Positions 34,235-43,081 of a stretch of DNA of 64,000 nt are shown here, piece after piece. Position 1 is the stretch's first letter, and the number at the start of each line of letters is the position of its first letter. The stretch lies in NCBI RefSeq assembly GCF_900104525.1, contig NZ_LT629711.1, forward strand, positions 2,666,001-2,730,000, read 5' to 3'. The position numbers were made by a program, and so were the translations under genes. The stretch comes from Pedococcus dokdonensis. Lineage in GTDB: Bacteria > Actinomycetota > Actinomycetes > Actinomycetales > Dermatophilaceae. The notes under the pieces were generated by a model that saw nothing but the letters and a program-made list of their open reading frames with translations, did no database searches and had not been told where the DNA came from.

Positions 34235-36850
34235 CCGCCGCCGCAGGGCGCCTGCCGTCGCCCGGGCGCGGCGACCCACCGCCGCCGAGGCCCAGCCCCA
34301 GACCTTCCAGTAGAGCAGCCCGACCGCGAGCGAGGCCAGCACGGCCAGCCCGGAGCTCACGGGCATCACGTGCGGGTAGACCGCGAAGTGGGTGAGGTAG
34401 ACGAAGAGCGAGGCGGACGCCACGGCAGACATCGCCCGGACGGTCACCGCCGGCACCGGCAGGGTCGGCGCCCAGATCAGCAGCAGCACTCCGGCGATGA
34501 TGGTCACCTCACGTCCCGGCATGGTCGGCCAGAACCCGGGCAGCGTCAGCACCGGCACCGCCGAGACGAGCAGCCGCTGCCAGCGGTTCGTGGCCCGGCT
34601 GGCCGCCCAGCCGGTCGCGAACAGCCAGAGGAGCACGAGCGCGTTGGCTCCCCGGTACGGCCCCGCGTCCGGGATCACCACGGCATACCTGGTCAGCAGC
34701 CCCAGCCCGACCAGCGCCATCGGCACCGCGAAGGCGTGGCGCCGCTCCAGGCGGTGGAAGCCGGGGACGAGGCAGAGCGCCGCCGCCCCGACCATCAGCG
34801 CCACGAGCGCCTCGATGAACCAGAAGTGCCAGTGCGGCCCCCAGCGGGCCCAGTCGCCGAACACCTGGTTGAGGAGGAGGACGTTGCGCCAGTCATAGGT
34901 GCCGACGACCACGGCGACGACCGCGATCCAGACCGCGCTCGGCGCCCAGATGCGCAACACCCCGTGGAGGATCCGCGCCGCCCGCTCCCGTGGCGCTCGC
35001 CCGGTGAGCTGGAAGCGCGCGAGGTTGTAGCCCGCGATGACGAGCAGGGTGTGCGCACCGCCGGGGAGATCGGCCAGCTTGGTGTGGTTGGAGAGGATCA
35101 GCAGGACGGCCAGTGCCCTGATGACGACGTTGGTCTCCACGCGCCGCCAGCGGGGCCTCGCGTCGCTGGCGGTGACCGGGATCGTGCTGGCCTCGGCGAG
35201 GTCCGTGGGCGTGCGCCGTTGCCAGTCGGCGGGCAGGGTGCCGAGCACCTCCTCGAGGCGGACGGACACCTCGACATACGACAGCGAGTCGCCGCCGAGG
35301 TCGACGAAGCTGGTGCGGGCGCTGGCAGCCGGGCACCCGAGCAGGTCGCGGTAGAGCCGCACGACGAGCTCGCACCGGTCCGCGCCCGCGGTGTCCACCT
35401 CCGCCGCGACGGCGGTCAGCTGGGTCCGCATCTCCACGTAGTCGGGTTTGCCCGAGGCGAGGATCGGCAGCTCGCAGCCGTCGAGGACGACCACCGACGT
35501 GCGAGGAAGCCCGTGCCGGTCCCCCAAGGTCTCGAGCAGGGTCTCGGCGTGGCCGGGGCGCGGCGTCACCACGCCGAGCCGGCCACCGAGGTCGAGGCAG
35601 CGGACGGGGGCACCCGCAGCGCCGAGGTCACCCTCGAGGTGGTCGAGGTCGAGCCTCAGCCCCAGCACCTTCGCGAACCGGCTCCGGCGGCCGACCACGC
35701 GCACCACGCCGGCCGCGTCGACGGTGCCGAGGTCACCGGTGCGCAGCTCGTGCACGTCGCGGCCCCGGGCGAGGTCGGCCACGCCGGTCGCGTAACCCAG
35801 CATCACGTTCGGGCCGCTGTAGACGAGCTCGCCGACGCCCTCGGCGAGCGGCTCGTCGTGGGCCGGGACCGCGTCGACGCGGAACGACCCACCCGGCACG
35901 GCCACGCCGACGGCATCGGGATGTGTGGCCGCCAGCTCCGGCGGCAGCACCGCCATCCGGGCCGTGGCCTCGGTCTGTCCGTACATCGTCGAGAAGCGCC
36001 AGCCCCGCTCCGCGGCGAGGGCCCGGAACCGGTCGGCCGTCGCGGCGGGCAGCGGCCCGCCGGCCTGGGTGAGCGTGCGCAGGCCGGGGAGGTCCCGCTC
36101 GGCGAAGCCGCTGCGCTCGAGCAGGTCGTAGGTGTGCGGGACCCCGGCCAGCCCCGTCGCCCCCGAGTCGCGAAAGAGCGTCCAGAAGCAGGGGTCGACG
36201 ACGGAGAGGTCGCTCAGGACGAGGCTGCCACCACAGGCCAGGTGGCTGTGCACCACGGACAAGCCGTAGCTGTAGTGCACCGGGAGCGCGGCCATCGCCC
36301 GGTCGCGCTCGGTCAGGTGGAGGGCCTCCACGATCGAGGCCGCGTTGCTGTCGAGGTTGTCGTGGGAGAGGCGCACCAGCTTCGGTGACCCCGTCGAGCC
36401 CGACGTCGGGAGCAGGAGCGCGAGATCGGGGTGCAGGTCGTGCTCGGGCACCCCGACCTGCGGCGCCACCGTCCACGCCGAACCCGAGCGCTGGGCGACC
36501 GTCCCCGGGCGGAAGCGCTCGACGAGCCCCGCCACGTGGGCCGGTCGGTCACCGGGCGCGAGGAGCACCACGTGCCCAAGGCTCAGGGCCGCGAGGTAGG
36601 TGGTGAGCCAGTCGACCGTGTTCTCGGCCGCCAGGAGCACGAGCTGCCGGGTGGTCGAGAGCTGCGTCCTGGCCGCGCGCACGGCGCCGGCGAGCTCGCG
36701 GTAGGTGATGACGCCGTCGGGGGTGTGCACGGCCGGCCGGTCGCCCCACCCCGCCAGGCCGTCGACGAAGCCGCAGGTGGAGCGTCGCGGCTGGAGCAGG
36801 CCCGGCAGGGTGCTGCCGACCGATCGGGGGGCGGGGGGCGCGAGCGACAC
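34145..36850 (-). CDS. Adenylation - acyl carrier - membrane acyltransferase fusion, iron-box controlled
   Basis: 901 residues from GTG 36850. Residues 25-475 form an AMP-forming ligase: PTSGSTGSPK (148-157), MYGQTEATARM (about 289), RTGDLG (370-375) and a final ASGKPDY with Lys468. Residues 490-560 are a carrier domain with SFVDLGGDSLSYVE; Ser522 is the phosphopantetheine site. From about 573 on there are ~10 membrane segments beginning VVIRALAVLLILSNHTKL, the start pattern of acyltransferase_3/O-acetylase-type proteins, including HWHFWFIEAL. So one chain would activate an acid, hold it as a thioester and hand it to a membrane acyltransferase. An iron box lies just upstream. The product is unknown; a siderophore or envelope modification is a reasonable guess. 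The last ~45 residues are Arg-rich and overlap the convergent ATPase gene. Confidence 0.8.
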   Translation of the reverse strand: MSLAPPAPRSVGSTLPGLLQPRRSTCGFVDGLAGWGDRPAVHTPDGVITYRELAGAVRAARTQLSTTRQLVLLAAENTVDWLTTYLAALSLGHVVLLAPGDRPAHVAGLVERFRPGTVAQRSGSAWTVAPQVGVPEHDLHPDLALLLPTSGSTGSPKLVRLSHDNLDSNAASIVEALHLTERDRAMAALPVHYSYGLSVVHSHLACGGSLVLSDLSVVDPCFWTLFRDSGATGLAGVPHTYDLLERSGFAERDLPGLRTLTQAGGPLPAATADRFRALAAERGWRFSTMYGQTEATARMAVLPPELAATHPDAVGVAVPGGSFRVDAVPAHDEPLAEGVGELVYSGPNVMLGYATGVADLARGRDVHELRTGDLGTVDAAGVVRVVGRRSRFAKVLGLRLDLDHLEGDLGAAGAPVRCLDLGGRLGVVTPRPGHAETLLETLGDRHGLPRTSVVVLDGCELPILASGKPDYVEMRTQLTAVAAEVDTAGADRCELVVRLYRDLLGCPAASARTSFVDLGGDSLSYVEVSVRLEEVLGTLPADWQRRTPTDLAEASTIPVTASDARPRWRRVETNVVIRALAVLLILSNHTKLADLPGGAHTLLVIAGYNLARFQLTGRAPRERAARILHGVLRIWAPSAVWIAVVAVVVGTYDWRNVLLLNQVFGDWARWGPHWHFWFIEALVALMVGAAALCLVPGFHRLERRHAFAVPMALVGLGLLTRYAVVIPDAGPYRGANALVLLWLFATGWAASRATNRWQRLLVSAVPVLTLPGFWPTMPGREVTIIAGVLLLIWAPTLPVPAVTVRAMSAVASASLFVYLTHFAVYPHVMPVSSGLAVLASLAVGLLYWKVWGWASAAVGRRARATAGALRRRSAVGRGIVGEGPHGADHLHRDRRPRRPGL

Positions 36851-36862
36851 CGAGGCAGCATA

Positions 36863-36881
36863 TTAGGCATGCCTTACCTAA
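36863..36881 (-). promoter_or_regulatory. DtxR/IdeR-type iron box for the fusion gene
   Basis: On the minus strand TTAGGTAAGGCATGCCTAA, a near-consensus iron box, 12 bases before the GTG of the fusion gene. It overlaps the stop codon of the upstream hydrolase gene, so it most likely acts on a promoter inside that gene's end. Confidence 0.85.
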
Positions 36882-37672
36882 CCAACTCGCGGCCGCTCCA
36901 GGTGGTCGAGGACGAGGGCACCGACCAGCTCGGGGTGGGTGAACGGGTTGTTGTGCGACCCCGGCAGCACCACCGCACGCCCCGGCACGCCGGCCCGTGC
37001 GGCCAGCAGCTCCAGCCAGTCCCCGGTCGCGAACGAGTCCGCCTCGCCGGCCGTCAGGGTCAGCGGCACGGTCAGCAGCGGCACCCGGTCCTCGACCGTG
37101 TGCCGCCGGCCGGACTGGACGATTCGGACCAGGTCGGTGCGCACCCGGGCGACGTCCTTGAGGACGACCAGCTCCTTGGGTGTGTCCTTCCGGTATGCCG
37201 TGAGCGCAGCGGGCCCGAGCCGTCGCCACCGTCGCTGGTCGGGCCGGAAGGTCGGGCCACCCATCACTAGCGCGAGCCGTCCGGACGGCCCCGACCACTG
37301 CGCCTGCGTCTCCAGGACCGCCTCGAGCGCAGCCTGCGCACCGGTCGAGTGCCCGAAGACGACCGCCGGACCCGGGCCCAGCGTCGACACCACGCCGGCC
37401 GCCACCGCAGCCAGTCCTCCGATGGTGGGCGCGGTCCGACGTCCTCGCCCGCGCCAAGCGAGGGCGTCCATCACGACGACCACTGCCCCCTGCGTGGCGA
37501 GGTGCCGGGCGAGCGGGAGCAGGTAGCGCGGCAGGCCCAGGCCGGGCACGAGGAGCACGGTGCCCCGAGCGCCCGCCTCCCCCACCACCGGGTCGAACCG
37601 CAGGAGCCGCACCCAGGTGTCACCGACTCGGCGCCACTGCGTCGTCAGGGCCGGCTCCTGGCTGCTGTCCAC
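36878..37672 (-). CDS. Alpha/beta hydrolase
   Basis: 264 residues from GTG 37672; GGAGGAGG is seven bases upstream, so the longer open frame to 38671 is not used. GTVLLVPGLGLPRYLLPLARHLATQG is the first strand and oxyanion region, VVFGHSTGAQAALEAV carries the nucleophile elbow GHSTG, and VLPGSHNNPFTHPELVGAL gives the catalytic His. It reads into the fusion gene with 27 bases between them. A thioesterase- or esterase-type role next to the adenylation/carrier protein is plausible. Confidence 0.85.
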   Translation of the reverse strand: MDSSQEPALTTQWRRVGDTWVRLLRFDPVVGEAGARGTVLLVPGLGLPRYLLPLARHLATQGAVVVVMDALAWRGRGRRTAPTIGGLAAVAAGVVSTLGPGPAVVFGHSTGAQAALEAVLETQAQWSGPSGRLALVMGGPTFRPDQRRWRRLGPAALTAYRKDTPKELVVLKDVARVRTDLVRIVQSGRRHTVEDRVPLLTVPLTLTAGEADSFATGDWLELLAARAGVPGRAVVLPGSHNNPFTHPELVGALVLDHLERPRVG

Positions 37673-37756
37673 CCCGTGCCTCCTCCGGCTCGCCCCTCCT
37701 GTCCCACGACGCGCGGGCTGTCCAGACAACCACATGACCGGTGCGACACTGGCACC

Positions 37757-38746
37757 GTGAGCAACGTGGAGGAGCAACCACAGGAGACCGTCTGCGCCAC
37801 CTCCACCGCACCCGAGGGGGTCGAGGTCCTCGAGCCGCGCGACGTGCCGCTCGGCGGACCGCGCGCGATGACGGTCCGCCGCACCCTCCCCCAGCGCCAG
37901 CGCTCGCTGATCGGCGCGTGGTGCTTCGCCGACCACTACGGCCCGGACGACGTCGCGGCCAGTGGCGGCATGGACGTCCCACCCCACCCGCACACCGGCC
38001 TCCAGACGGTCAGCTGGCTCTTTGCCGGCGAGATCGAGCACCGCGACAGCCTCGGTTCCCACGCCGTCGTCCGGCCGGGGGCCGTGAACCTGATGACGGG
38101 CGGCCTCGGCATCGCCCACTCCGAGGTCTCCACGCCGGGCACCACGGTCCTGCACGGGGCACAGCTCTGGGTGGCCCTCCCCGACGCGCATCGCAACGCC
38201 CCCAAGGACTTCCAGCACCACGAGCCGACGCCCACCCGCGTCGACGGGGCCACCGTCTCGGTCTTCCTCGGCAGCCTCGCAGGCCAGTCCTCCCCCGTGC
38301 AGACCTTCACCCCGCTCCTCGGCGCGGAGGTCACCGTCGACGCAGGTGCGAGCGTGGAGCTCGCCCTCGAGGCGGCATACGAGCACGGGGTGCTGGCCGA
38401 CGGCGACGGGCTCACGGTCAACGGCACCGCGACGGCGCGCAGCGCCATGGCCTACCTCCCCACCGGGACACCGACGCTCACCCTCACCAATGCGTCCGGC
38501 GCACCCTCGCGCGCGCTGCTGCTCGGCGGCCCGCCGTTCGAGGAGGAGATCGTCATGTGGTGGAACTTCGTGGGCCGCAGCCACGACGACATCGTCTCCG
38601 CGCGTGAGGAGTGGATGGCCCACAGCGCGCGGTTCGGCGAGGTCGAGGGGTATGCCGGTGAGGTCCAGCACCTGCCGGCGCCTCCCCTCCCAGCGGTGCG
38701 GATCAAGCCGCGGGCCAACGCTTCTCGGCCCACCCGGGGCTCGTGA
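37757..38746 (+). CDS. Pirin-family protein (bicupin)
   Basis: 329 residues from GTG 37757. The Pirin metal site is visible: DVPPHPHTGLQTVSWLFAGEIEHRDSLG, with His ligands in HPHTGLQT and EIEHRDS, and GGLGIAHSEVS, GAQLWVALP. The C-terminal cupin includes RALLLGGPPFEEEIVMWWNFVGRSHDDI, typical of the family. Pirins bind metal; some are quercetinases, others co-regulators. The gene overlaps the next one by four bases. Confidence 0.92.
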   Translation: MSNVEEQPQETVCATSTAPEGVEVLEPRDVPLGGPRAMTVRRTLPQRQRSLIGAWCFADHYGPDDVAASGGMDVPPHPHTGLQTVSWLFAGEIEHRDSLGSHAVVRPGAVNLMTGGLGIAHSEVSTPGTTVLHGAQLWVALPDAHRNAPKDFQHHEPTPTRVDGATVSVFLGSLAGQSSPVQTFTPLLGAEVTVDAGASVELALEAAYEHGVLADGDGLTVNGTATARSAMAYLPTGTPTLTLTNASGAPSRALLLGGPPFEEEIVMWWNFVGRSHDDIVSAREEWMAHSARFGEVEGYAGEVQHLPAPPLPAVRIKPRANASRPTRGS

Positions 38747-39813
38747 GAGACCTGCTCGGGCGGCGTCGCGTCGTCATCGCGGCGGCGGCGTTGGCCCTGC
38801 TCGCCCTCGTGGTCCTCGCCCTCCACCTCACCTCCCCCAGGACGTCCGGCGTCGAGGGTGACTGGACGACGAGGGCACCGGGAGGCGCATCGGTCGCCGG
38901 CCGGGCCGTGCTCCTCGACGACAACGCCTCGCTCGACCTGCGCACCGGCAAGACGGTGACGCTCGGGTCAGTCCGCGGCGGCACGCCCTACGTCGCCGAC
39001 GACCGGCTCATCATCGCGAGCCCGGCGCGGCTCGACTCGGCTCGGCTCGACGCGACCGCCCGGTGGACCTGGCGCGCACCGGCGGGCAGCACGGTGTCAC
39101 CGCTGGCGGCCAGTGGCGGCGGCACCATCGCGTCGGTCTGTCCCGCAACGGGTCCGTGCCGACTCGTCGGCCTGGACGCGGCCGGTCGCGAGAGCTGGTC
39201 GGCCGACGGTGAGCAGCGACGAGCCCCGCTCCCCTCGGGGCCACTGCCGAAGGTCGACGCCGTGAGCGCCGGAGGAGGCGTGCGGGTCACCGACCCGAGC
39301 GGCAGGTCGAGCCTGCAGCCGGGCCGGTCGTTCCTCGCGGTCCCGGACGGGCCGGTGGTCACCGAGGTGGTGCAGGACGGCCGCTGTGTCGTCGCTGCCT
39401 TCCAGACCGCCGACCCCGCCTGGACCCAGGTCCTGCCTGCCTGCCCTGCGGGCACCCCGCGCCTCTCCGTGCCTCCGGTGGACCCCGACTTCCTCACCGT
39501 CGCCTGGCCATCCGACCGGGTGCGCCTCGAGCTCCGCACCGGCGCCCAGGCCACCACGAACGTCACGGCCGGCAAGGACACCACGATCGTCCTGCGGACG
39601 AGCGGACTCATCGCCCGCGAGACTCGGAAGTCGTTGCACACCAATCCGTTTCGCTGGGGCACGCGAGTGACGGTGCTCCAGATCGTCCCCGAGAGGGCGA
39701 GCACGGTGCGCGCCCAGGTCGTCTCCGACGAGCGGCTCACGCTCCTCCACCTCGACGCCTCGTCCCTGGTGGTGCGCGACGGCGACGAGGTGGTTCGCTA
39801 CACGATCGACTGA
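38743..39813 (+). CDS. Membrane-anchored extracytoplasmic protein, beta-propeller-like
   Basis: 356 residues from GTG 38743, overlapping the pirin stop. An uncleaved anchor (RRRVVIAAAALALLALVVLALHL) is followed by a long beta-rich region with repeated short motifs such as ARWTWRAPAGS, CRLVGLDAAGRESWSADG and WTQVLPACPAG, resembling PQQ-like propeller repeats. Two Cys pairs (CPATGPC; CVVAAF...CPAG) may form disulphides outside the cell. No enzyme motif. Function unknown. Confidence 0.65.
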   Translation: MRDLLGRRRVVIAAAALALLALVVLALHLTSPRTSGVEGDWTTRAPGGASVAGRAVLLDDNASLDLRTGKTVTLGSVRGGTPYVADDRLIIASPARLDSARLDATARWTWRAPAGSTVSPLAASGGGTIASVCPATGPCRLVGLDAAGRESWSADGEQRRAPLPSGPLPKVDAVSAGGGVRVTDPSGRSSLQPGRSFLAVPDGPVVTEVVQDGRCVVAAFQTADPAWTQVLPACPAGTPRLSVPPVDPDFLTVAWPSDRVRLELRTGAQATTNVTAGKDTTIVLRTSGLIARETRKSLHTNPFRWGTRVTVLQIVPERASTVRAQVVSDERLTLLHLDASSLVVRDGDEVVRYTID

Positions 39814-39843
39814 CTCGCGCGACGGATGAGGCAGACTGGCGGC

Positions 39844-40077
39844 ATGAGTCCCGCCCCCGGCAACGGCCCCACCGGAGTGGCGGCGTACGCGCCGATCATC
39901 GTCGCGGTGTGTGCGATCGTCATCTCCCGCAAGGTGATCGAGACCGTTTTCACCGACCTCAACACCTGGCTCGCGTTCGTCATCGCCCTCGTCGTCGGCT
40001 ACCTCGCCTACGTCGGGGTCGAGCGGCTCTCCAACCGCCGCAACGACAGGTCCAACGGCCCGCCCGGTCAGTCGTGA
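39844..40077 (+). CDS. Small membrane protein
   Basis: 77 residues from ATG 39844. Two hydrophobic segments, VAAYAPIIVAVCAIVISRKVIETVF and WLAFVIALVVGYLAYVGV, with a short polar loop, then a basic/polar tail (ERLSNRRNDRSNGPPGQ). No known family. It overlaps the SDR gene by four bases (GTGA). Confidence 0.65.
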   Translation: MSPAPGNGPTGVAAYAPIIVAVCAIVISRKVIETVFTDLNTWLAFVIALVVGYLAYVGVERLSNRRNDRSNGPPGQS

Positions 40078-40913
40078 GCCACGCGCCGGGAGGGCCGGTC
40101 CTGGTCACCGGCTGTTCGTCGGGGATCGGCCGCGCCACGGCGAGCGCCCTGGCACGGGCTGGACACAGCGTCTACGCGACCGCCCGCAGACCGGAGACGC
40201 TGGGCGAGCTCGAGGCTGCCGGCCTCCACGTCCTCGCCCTCGATGTGACGTCCGAGGAGTCGATGGTGGCCGCCGTGGGCACGATCGAGGCCGAGCACGG
40301 CCGGGTCGGCGCACTGGTCAACAACGCCGGCTACGGCGAGTACGGCACCATCGAGGAGACCGACCTCGAGAAGGTGCGGACGATGTTCGAGACGAACGTC
40401 TTCGGGCTGTCGCGCATGACCCAGCTCGTGCTGCCCGCCATGCGCGCGGCCGGCGAGGGTCGGATCGTCAACGTCGGGTCGATGGGTGGGCGGTTCACCT
40501 TCCCGGTGGGTGGCTACTACCACGCGACCAAGCACGCGGTGGAGGCGCTGAGCGACGCCCTGCGCAACGAGGTGCGTGGCTTCGGCATCGGCGTCAGCCT
40601 GATCGAGCCGGGCCTGATCCGCACCGGCTTCGCGGGCACGGCGCTCTCGTCCGGTGCCGCCGCTGCACAGGGCAGCTCGCCGTATGCCGGGTTACTGGCT
40701 GCCAGCGCAGGCAACACCACGGGTGGTTATGGGAACCGCCTGGTCTCCGCCGGCCCCGAAGCCGTGGCAAAGGTGGTCCGCCGGGCGATCGAGTCCAGCC
40801 ACCCCAGGCCGCGCTACGTCGTGACCCCCACTGCCAGGGCCCTGATCGCGACCCGCCGCTTCGGCGGCGACCGGCTGTGGGACCTGATGATGCGCGCCCA
40901 GTTCGGCAGCTGA
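40074..40913 (+). CDS. Short-chain dehydrogenase/reductase
   Basis: 279 residues from GTG 40074. The NAD(P)-binding site is VLVTGCSSGIGRATASALA, NNAGYGEYG is the second motif, and the active site is Ser in NVGSMGGRFTFPVGGYYHATKHAVEAL with YxxxK. LIEPGLIRTGF follows. It belongs to the classical SDR family; substrate not predictable. A tandem 24-base repeat lies directly after the stop. Confidence 0.9.
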   Translation: MSHAPGGPVLVTGCSSGIGRATASALARAGHSVYATARRPETLGELEAAGLHVLALDVTSEESMVAAVGTIEAEHGRVGALVNNAGYGEYGTIEETDLEKVRTMFETNVFGLSRMTQLVLPAMRAAGEGRIVNVGSMGGRFTFPVGGYYHATKHAVEALSDALRNEVRGFGIGVSLIEPGLIRTGFAGTALSSGAAAAQGSSPYAGLLAASAGNTTGGYGNRLVSAGPEAVAKVVRRAIESSHPRPRYVVTPTARALIATRRFGGDRLWDLMMRAQFGS

Positions 40914-40920
40914 CGCGGCC

Positions 40921-40984
40921 GCCGAGCAGGCTTCGTCCCGAAGGGCCGAGCAGGTTTCGTCCCGAAGGGGCGAAGGACCTGCTC
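40921..40984. repeat. Tandem 24-base repeat plus inverted arm (REP-like)
   Basis: GCCGAGCAGGYTTCGTCCCG (then AAGG) occurs at 40921-40944 and 40945-40968. The second unit plus the following bases form a long hairpin, GAGCAGGT (40948-40955) with ACCTGCTC (40977-40984) and inner TTCG/CGAA pairs. It follows the SDR stop and could be a terminator or another palindromic repeat family. Confidence 0.75.
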
Positions 40985-41046
40985 CACCCAGGGCGTGGGG
41001 TTGGCGGGCACGACCCGGCGTCGCAGGCACTACCTAGACTCGGGGC

Positions 41047-42099
41047 GTGGTCGCCACCGTCGCACCCCTCACCGCACCCGTCGAGCCCGACGAGGCGTTG
41101 CGGCGCATCGCCTTCCTGCTCGAGCGCGAGCGGGCGGGCACCTACCGCGTCGAGGCGTTCCGCAAGGCCGTGCTGACCGTCCGGGAGACGCCGGAGGACG
41201 AGCTGCACACCCGGCACGAGGCGGGCACGCTCCAGGACCTTCCGGGCATCGGCAAGTCCACGGCCGCGGTGGTGGCGGAGGCGCTGGACGGCGAGCTGCC
41301 GGCATACCTCGAGACGCTGCAGGGCAAGGCCAAGCCACTGGCGAAGGGCGGCACCGAGCTGCTCTCCCGGCTGAAGGGCGACTGCCATTCGCACTCCAAC
41401 TGGTCGGACGGCGGCAGCCCGATCGACGAGATGGTCCTCACCGCCGTCGAGCTCGGGCACGAGTGGCTGGTGCTGACCGACCACTCCCCCCAGCTGCGGG
41501 TCGCCAACGGCCTGACCGCCGAGCGGCTCACCAAGCAGCTCGCCATCGTCGACGCGATCAACTCGTCGCTGGGTGAGGAGTTCCGGCTGCTCAAGGGCAT
41601 CGAGGTCGACATCCTCGACGACGGCGCGCTCGACCAGACCGACACCATGCTCGGTCAGCTCGACCTCGTCACGGCCAGCGTCCACTCCAAGCTGAGGATG
41701 AACCGCGCCCCGATGACCAAGCGGATGGTGGCCGCGGTGTCCAACCCGCGGGTCAACGTGCTCGGCCACTGCACCGGCCGGCTGGTCGAAGGCAACCGTG
41801 GCACCCGGCCGCAGTCCGACTTCGACGCCCGGGCGGTGTTCGAGGCCTGCGCCGAGCACGACACGGCGGTCGAGATCAACAGCCGGCCGGAGCGTCGCGA
41901 CCCACCCGACGACCTCATCGAGCTGGCCATGGAGGTCGGCTGCCTCTTTGCGATCGACTCCGACGCCCACGCGCCGGGGCAGCTCGAGATGAAGGCCTAC
42001 GGCTGCGAACGCGCCGAGGTGCTCGGCATCGACCCCGACCGGATCGTGACGACCTGGGACGTCGACCGGCTGCTGGAGTGGACCGCCGCGAGGGCTTGA
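41047..42099 (+). CDS. PHP-domain protein with helix-hairpin-helix N-terminus (PolX-like)
   Basis: 350 residues from GTG 41047. Residues 15-95 resemble the DNA polymerase beta/X N-terminal domain (LERERAGTYRVEAFRKAV; DLPGIGKSTAAVVAEAL, an HhH). From ~113 the PHP phosphoesterase begins with CHSHSNWSDGG and has LTDHSPQL, GIEVDIL, ASVHSKL, LGHCTGRL and FAIDSDAHAPG, the metal-binding His/Asp set. The polymerase finger/palm domain of full PolX is absent, so it is likely a nuclease or phosphoesterase. Family members act in DNA repair or as histidinol phosphatases; the HhH favours DNA. Confidence 0.85.
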   Translation: MVATVAPLTAPVEPDEALRRIAFLLERERAGTYRVEAFRKAVLTVRETPEDELHTRHEAGTLQDLPGIGKSTAAVVAEALDGELPAYLETLQGKAKPLAKGGTELLSRLKGDCHSHSNWSDGGSPIDEMVLTAVELGHEWLVLTDHSPQLRVANGLTAERLTKQLAIVDAINSSLGEEFRLLKGIEVDILDDGALDQTDTMLGQLDLVTASVHSKLRMNRAPMTKRMVAAVSNPRVNVLGHCTGRLVEGNRGTRPQSDFDARAVFEACAEHDTAVEINSRPERRDPPDDLIELAMEVGCLFAIDSDAHAPGQLEMKAYGCERAEVLGIDPDRIVTTWDVDRLLEWTAARA

Positions 42100-42111
42100 C
42101 GGACCGGTCGC

Positions 42112-42141
42112 CGCAATGTCTTAATGAGTTAAGTCATTGCG
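42112..42141 (+). promoter_or_regulatory. Palindromic operator for the GntR regulator
   Basis: CGCAATG-T-CTTAA at the left mirrors TTAAG-T-CATTGCG at the right (30 bases, few mismatches). It stands 28 bases before the start of the membrane-protein gene, whose downstream partner encodes a GntR regulator. It is markedly AT-rich for this genome and is the likely autoregulatory site. Confidence 0.75.
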
Positions 42142-42169
42142 ACATTGAGGTCGACCAGAGGGGTTTCTG

Positions 42170-43081
42170 ATGGCGGGACAGGTCGTGGGTTTGCTGGTCC
42201 TTCCACTCGTGGTCGGCTTGCTGGTCAGCGGGGTCCTCCGCGTCGTCGACACGGTGCGCTCCCGGGGCGCCGCGCGCGCTGCCCAGGCCCGGTCGCTGGT
42301 GGCCTCGGCTGCCACCGGGCTGGCCGGACTGGCCGCCACCGCGGTCTGGCTGTCGTTCGAGGGTGACCTCACGGAGGGAGTCGTGCCGGCCGCACTCCCC
42401 GCCGTCGCCTGCACGGTCGCGGTCCTCACTGCGGCGGTCGCGGAGCTGACCTGGCCACGGCCTGCGGGGGCGGTGCGCACGGCAGACCTGACCAGCCGTC
42501 GCACCCCGCGACCCGCACGGCTCTCCCGCCTGGTCGTCGTGGGCCTGTCCGCGACCGCCCTGGCCCTCCTGGTGGGCACGCTCACCGCTGCGCCCGACGG
42601 GCGCTCGTTCGACCGGACCGCCCCCGGGTTCGCGGCCATGGGCTTCCCCTACCCCGGCGCCCCGTATGCCGTGACCGTGGGCATCGCGTCCGTCGTCCTC
42701 GCGCTCGCGACGTGGTTCGGCTGGTCGCGGGTGGATGCTCGACCGTCCCTCGGCCCCGGTCACGCAGAGCTCGACGCCGCCATCCGGGGCGCGTCGATGG
42801 TGCGGGTGCTGCGCCCGGCCGCCGTGGGCTCCCTCACCACCGCCGCAGCGCTGTGGCTCTCGATGGGTGCCACCATCGGCACCGTCACCCAGAACCTGCG
42901 CATGAACGTCGCGTCGGCCCCCCAGCCGCCGTTCGACTGGGTGCAGAACCTCGGCTTCGCGGCCGTCGGCGCCGGGGTCGCCCTGCTGCTCCTCACCCTC
43001 GCCGCCCTCCTGTCGGGCAGCCCGCGACTGCCCCGCCAGGACCCCGCACCGGTCAGGGACCCAGCCGAGGTGGGTGCGTGA
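42170..43081 (+). CDS. Multi-segment membrane protein in a GntR operon
   Basis: 303 residues from ATG 42170. About seven hydrophobic segments (VVGLLVLPLVVGLLVSGVLRVV, LVASAATGLAGLAATAVWLSF, ALPAVACTVAVLTAAVAEL, LVVVGLSATALALLVGTLTA and three later). Acidic loops but no catalytic motif. It overlaps the GntR gene by four bases. Small YtrA-type GntR regulators usually control transporters; here the partner is this membrane protein, whose substrate is unknown. Confidence 0.7.
   Translation: MAGQVVGLLVLPLVVGLLVSGVLRVVDTVRSRGAARAAQARSLVASAATGLAGLAATAVWLSFEGDLTEGVVPAALPAVACTVAVLTAAVAELTWPRPAGAVRTADLTSRRTPRPARLSRLVVVGLSATALALLVGTLTAAPDGRSFDRTAPGFAAMGFPYPGAPYAVTVGIASVVLALATWFGWSRVDARPSLGPGHAELDAAIRGASMVRVLRPAAVGSLTTAAALWLSMGATIGTVTQNLRMNVASAPQPPFDWVQNLGFAAVGAGVALLLLTLAALLSGSPRLPRQDPAPVRDPAEVGA

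Noticed and set aside
34370..36388. Plus-strand open frame opposite the fusion gene
   Set aside because: Antisense to clear adenylation motifs; Arg/Gly/Gln-rich without domains.
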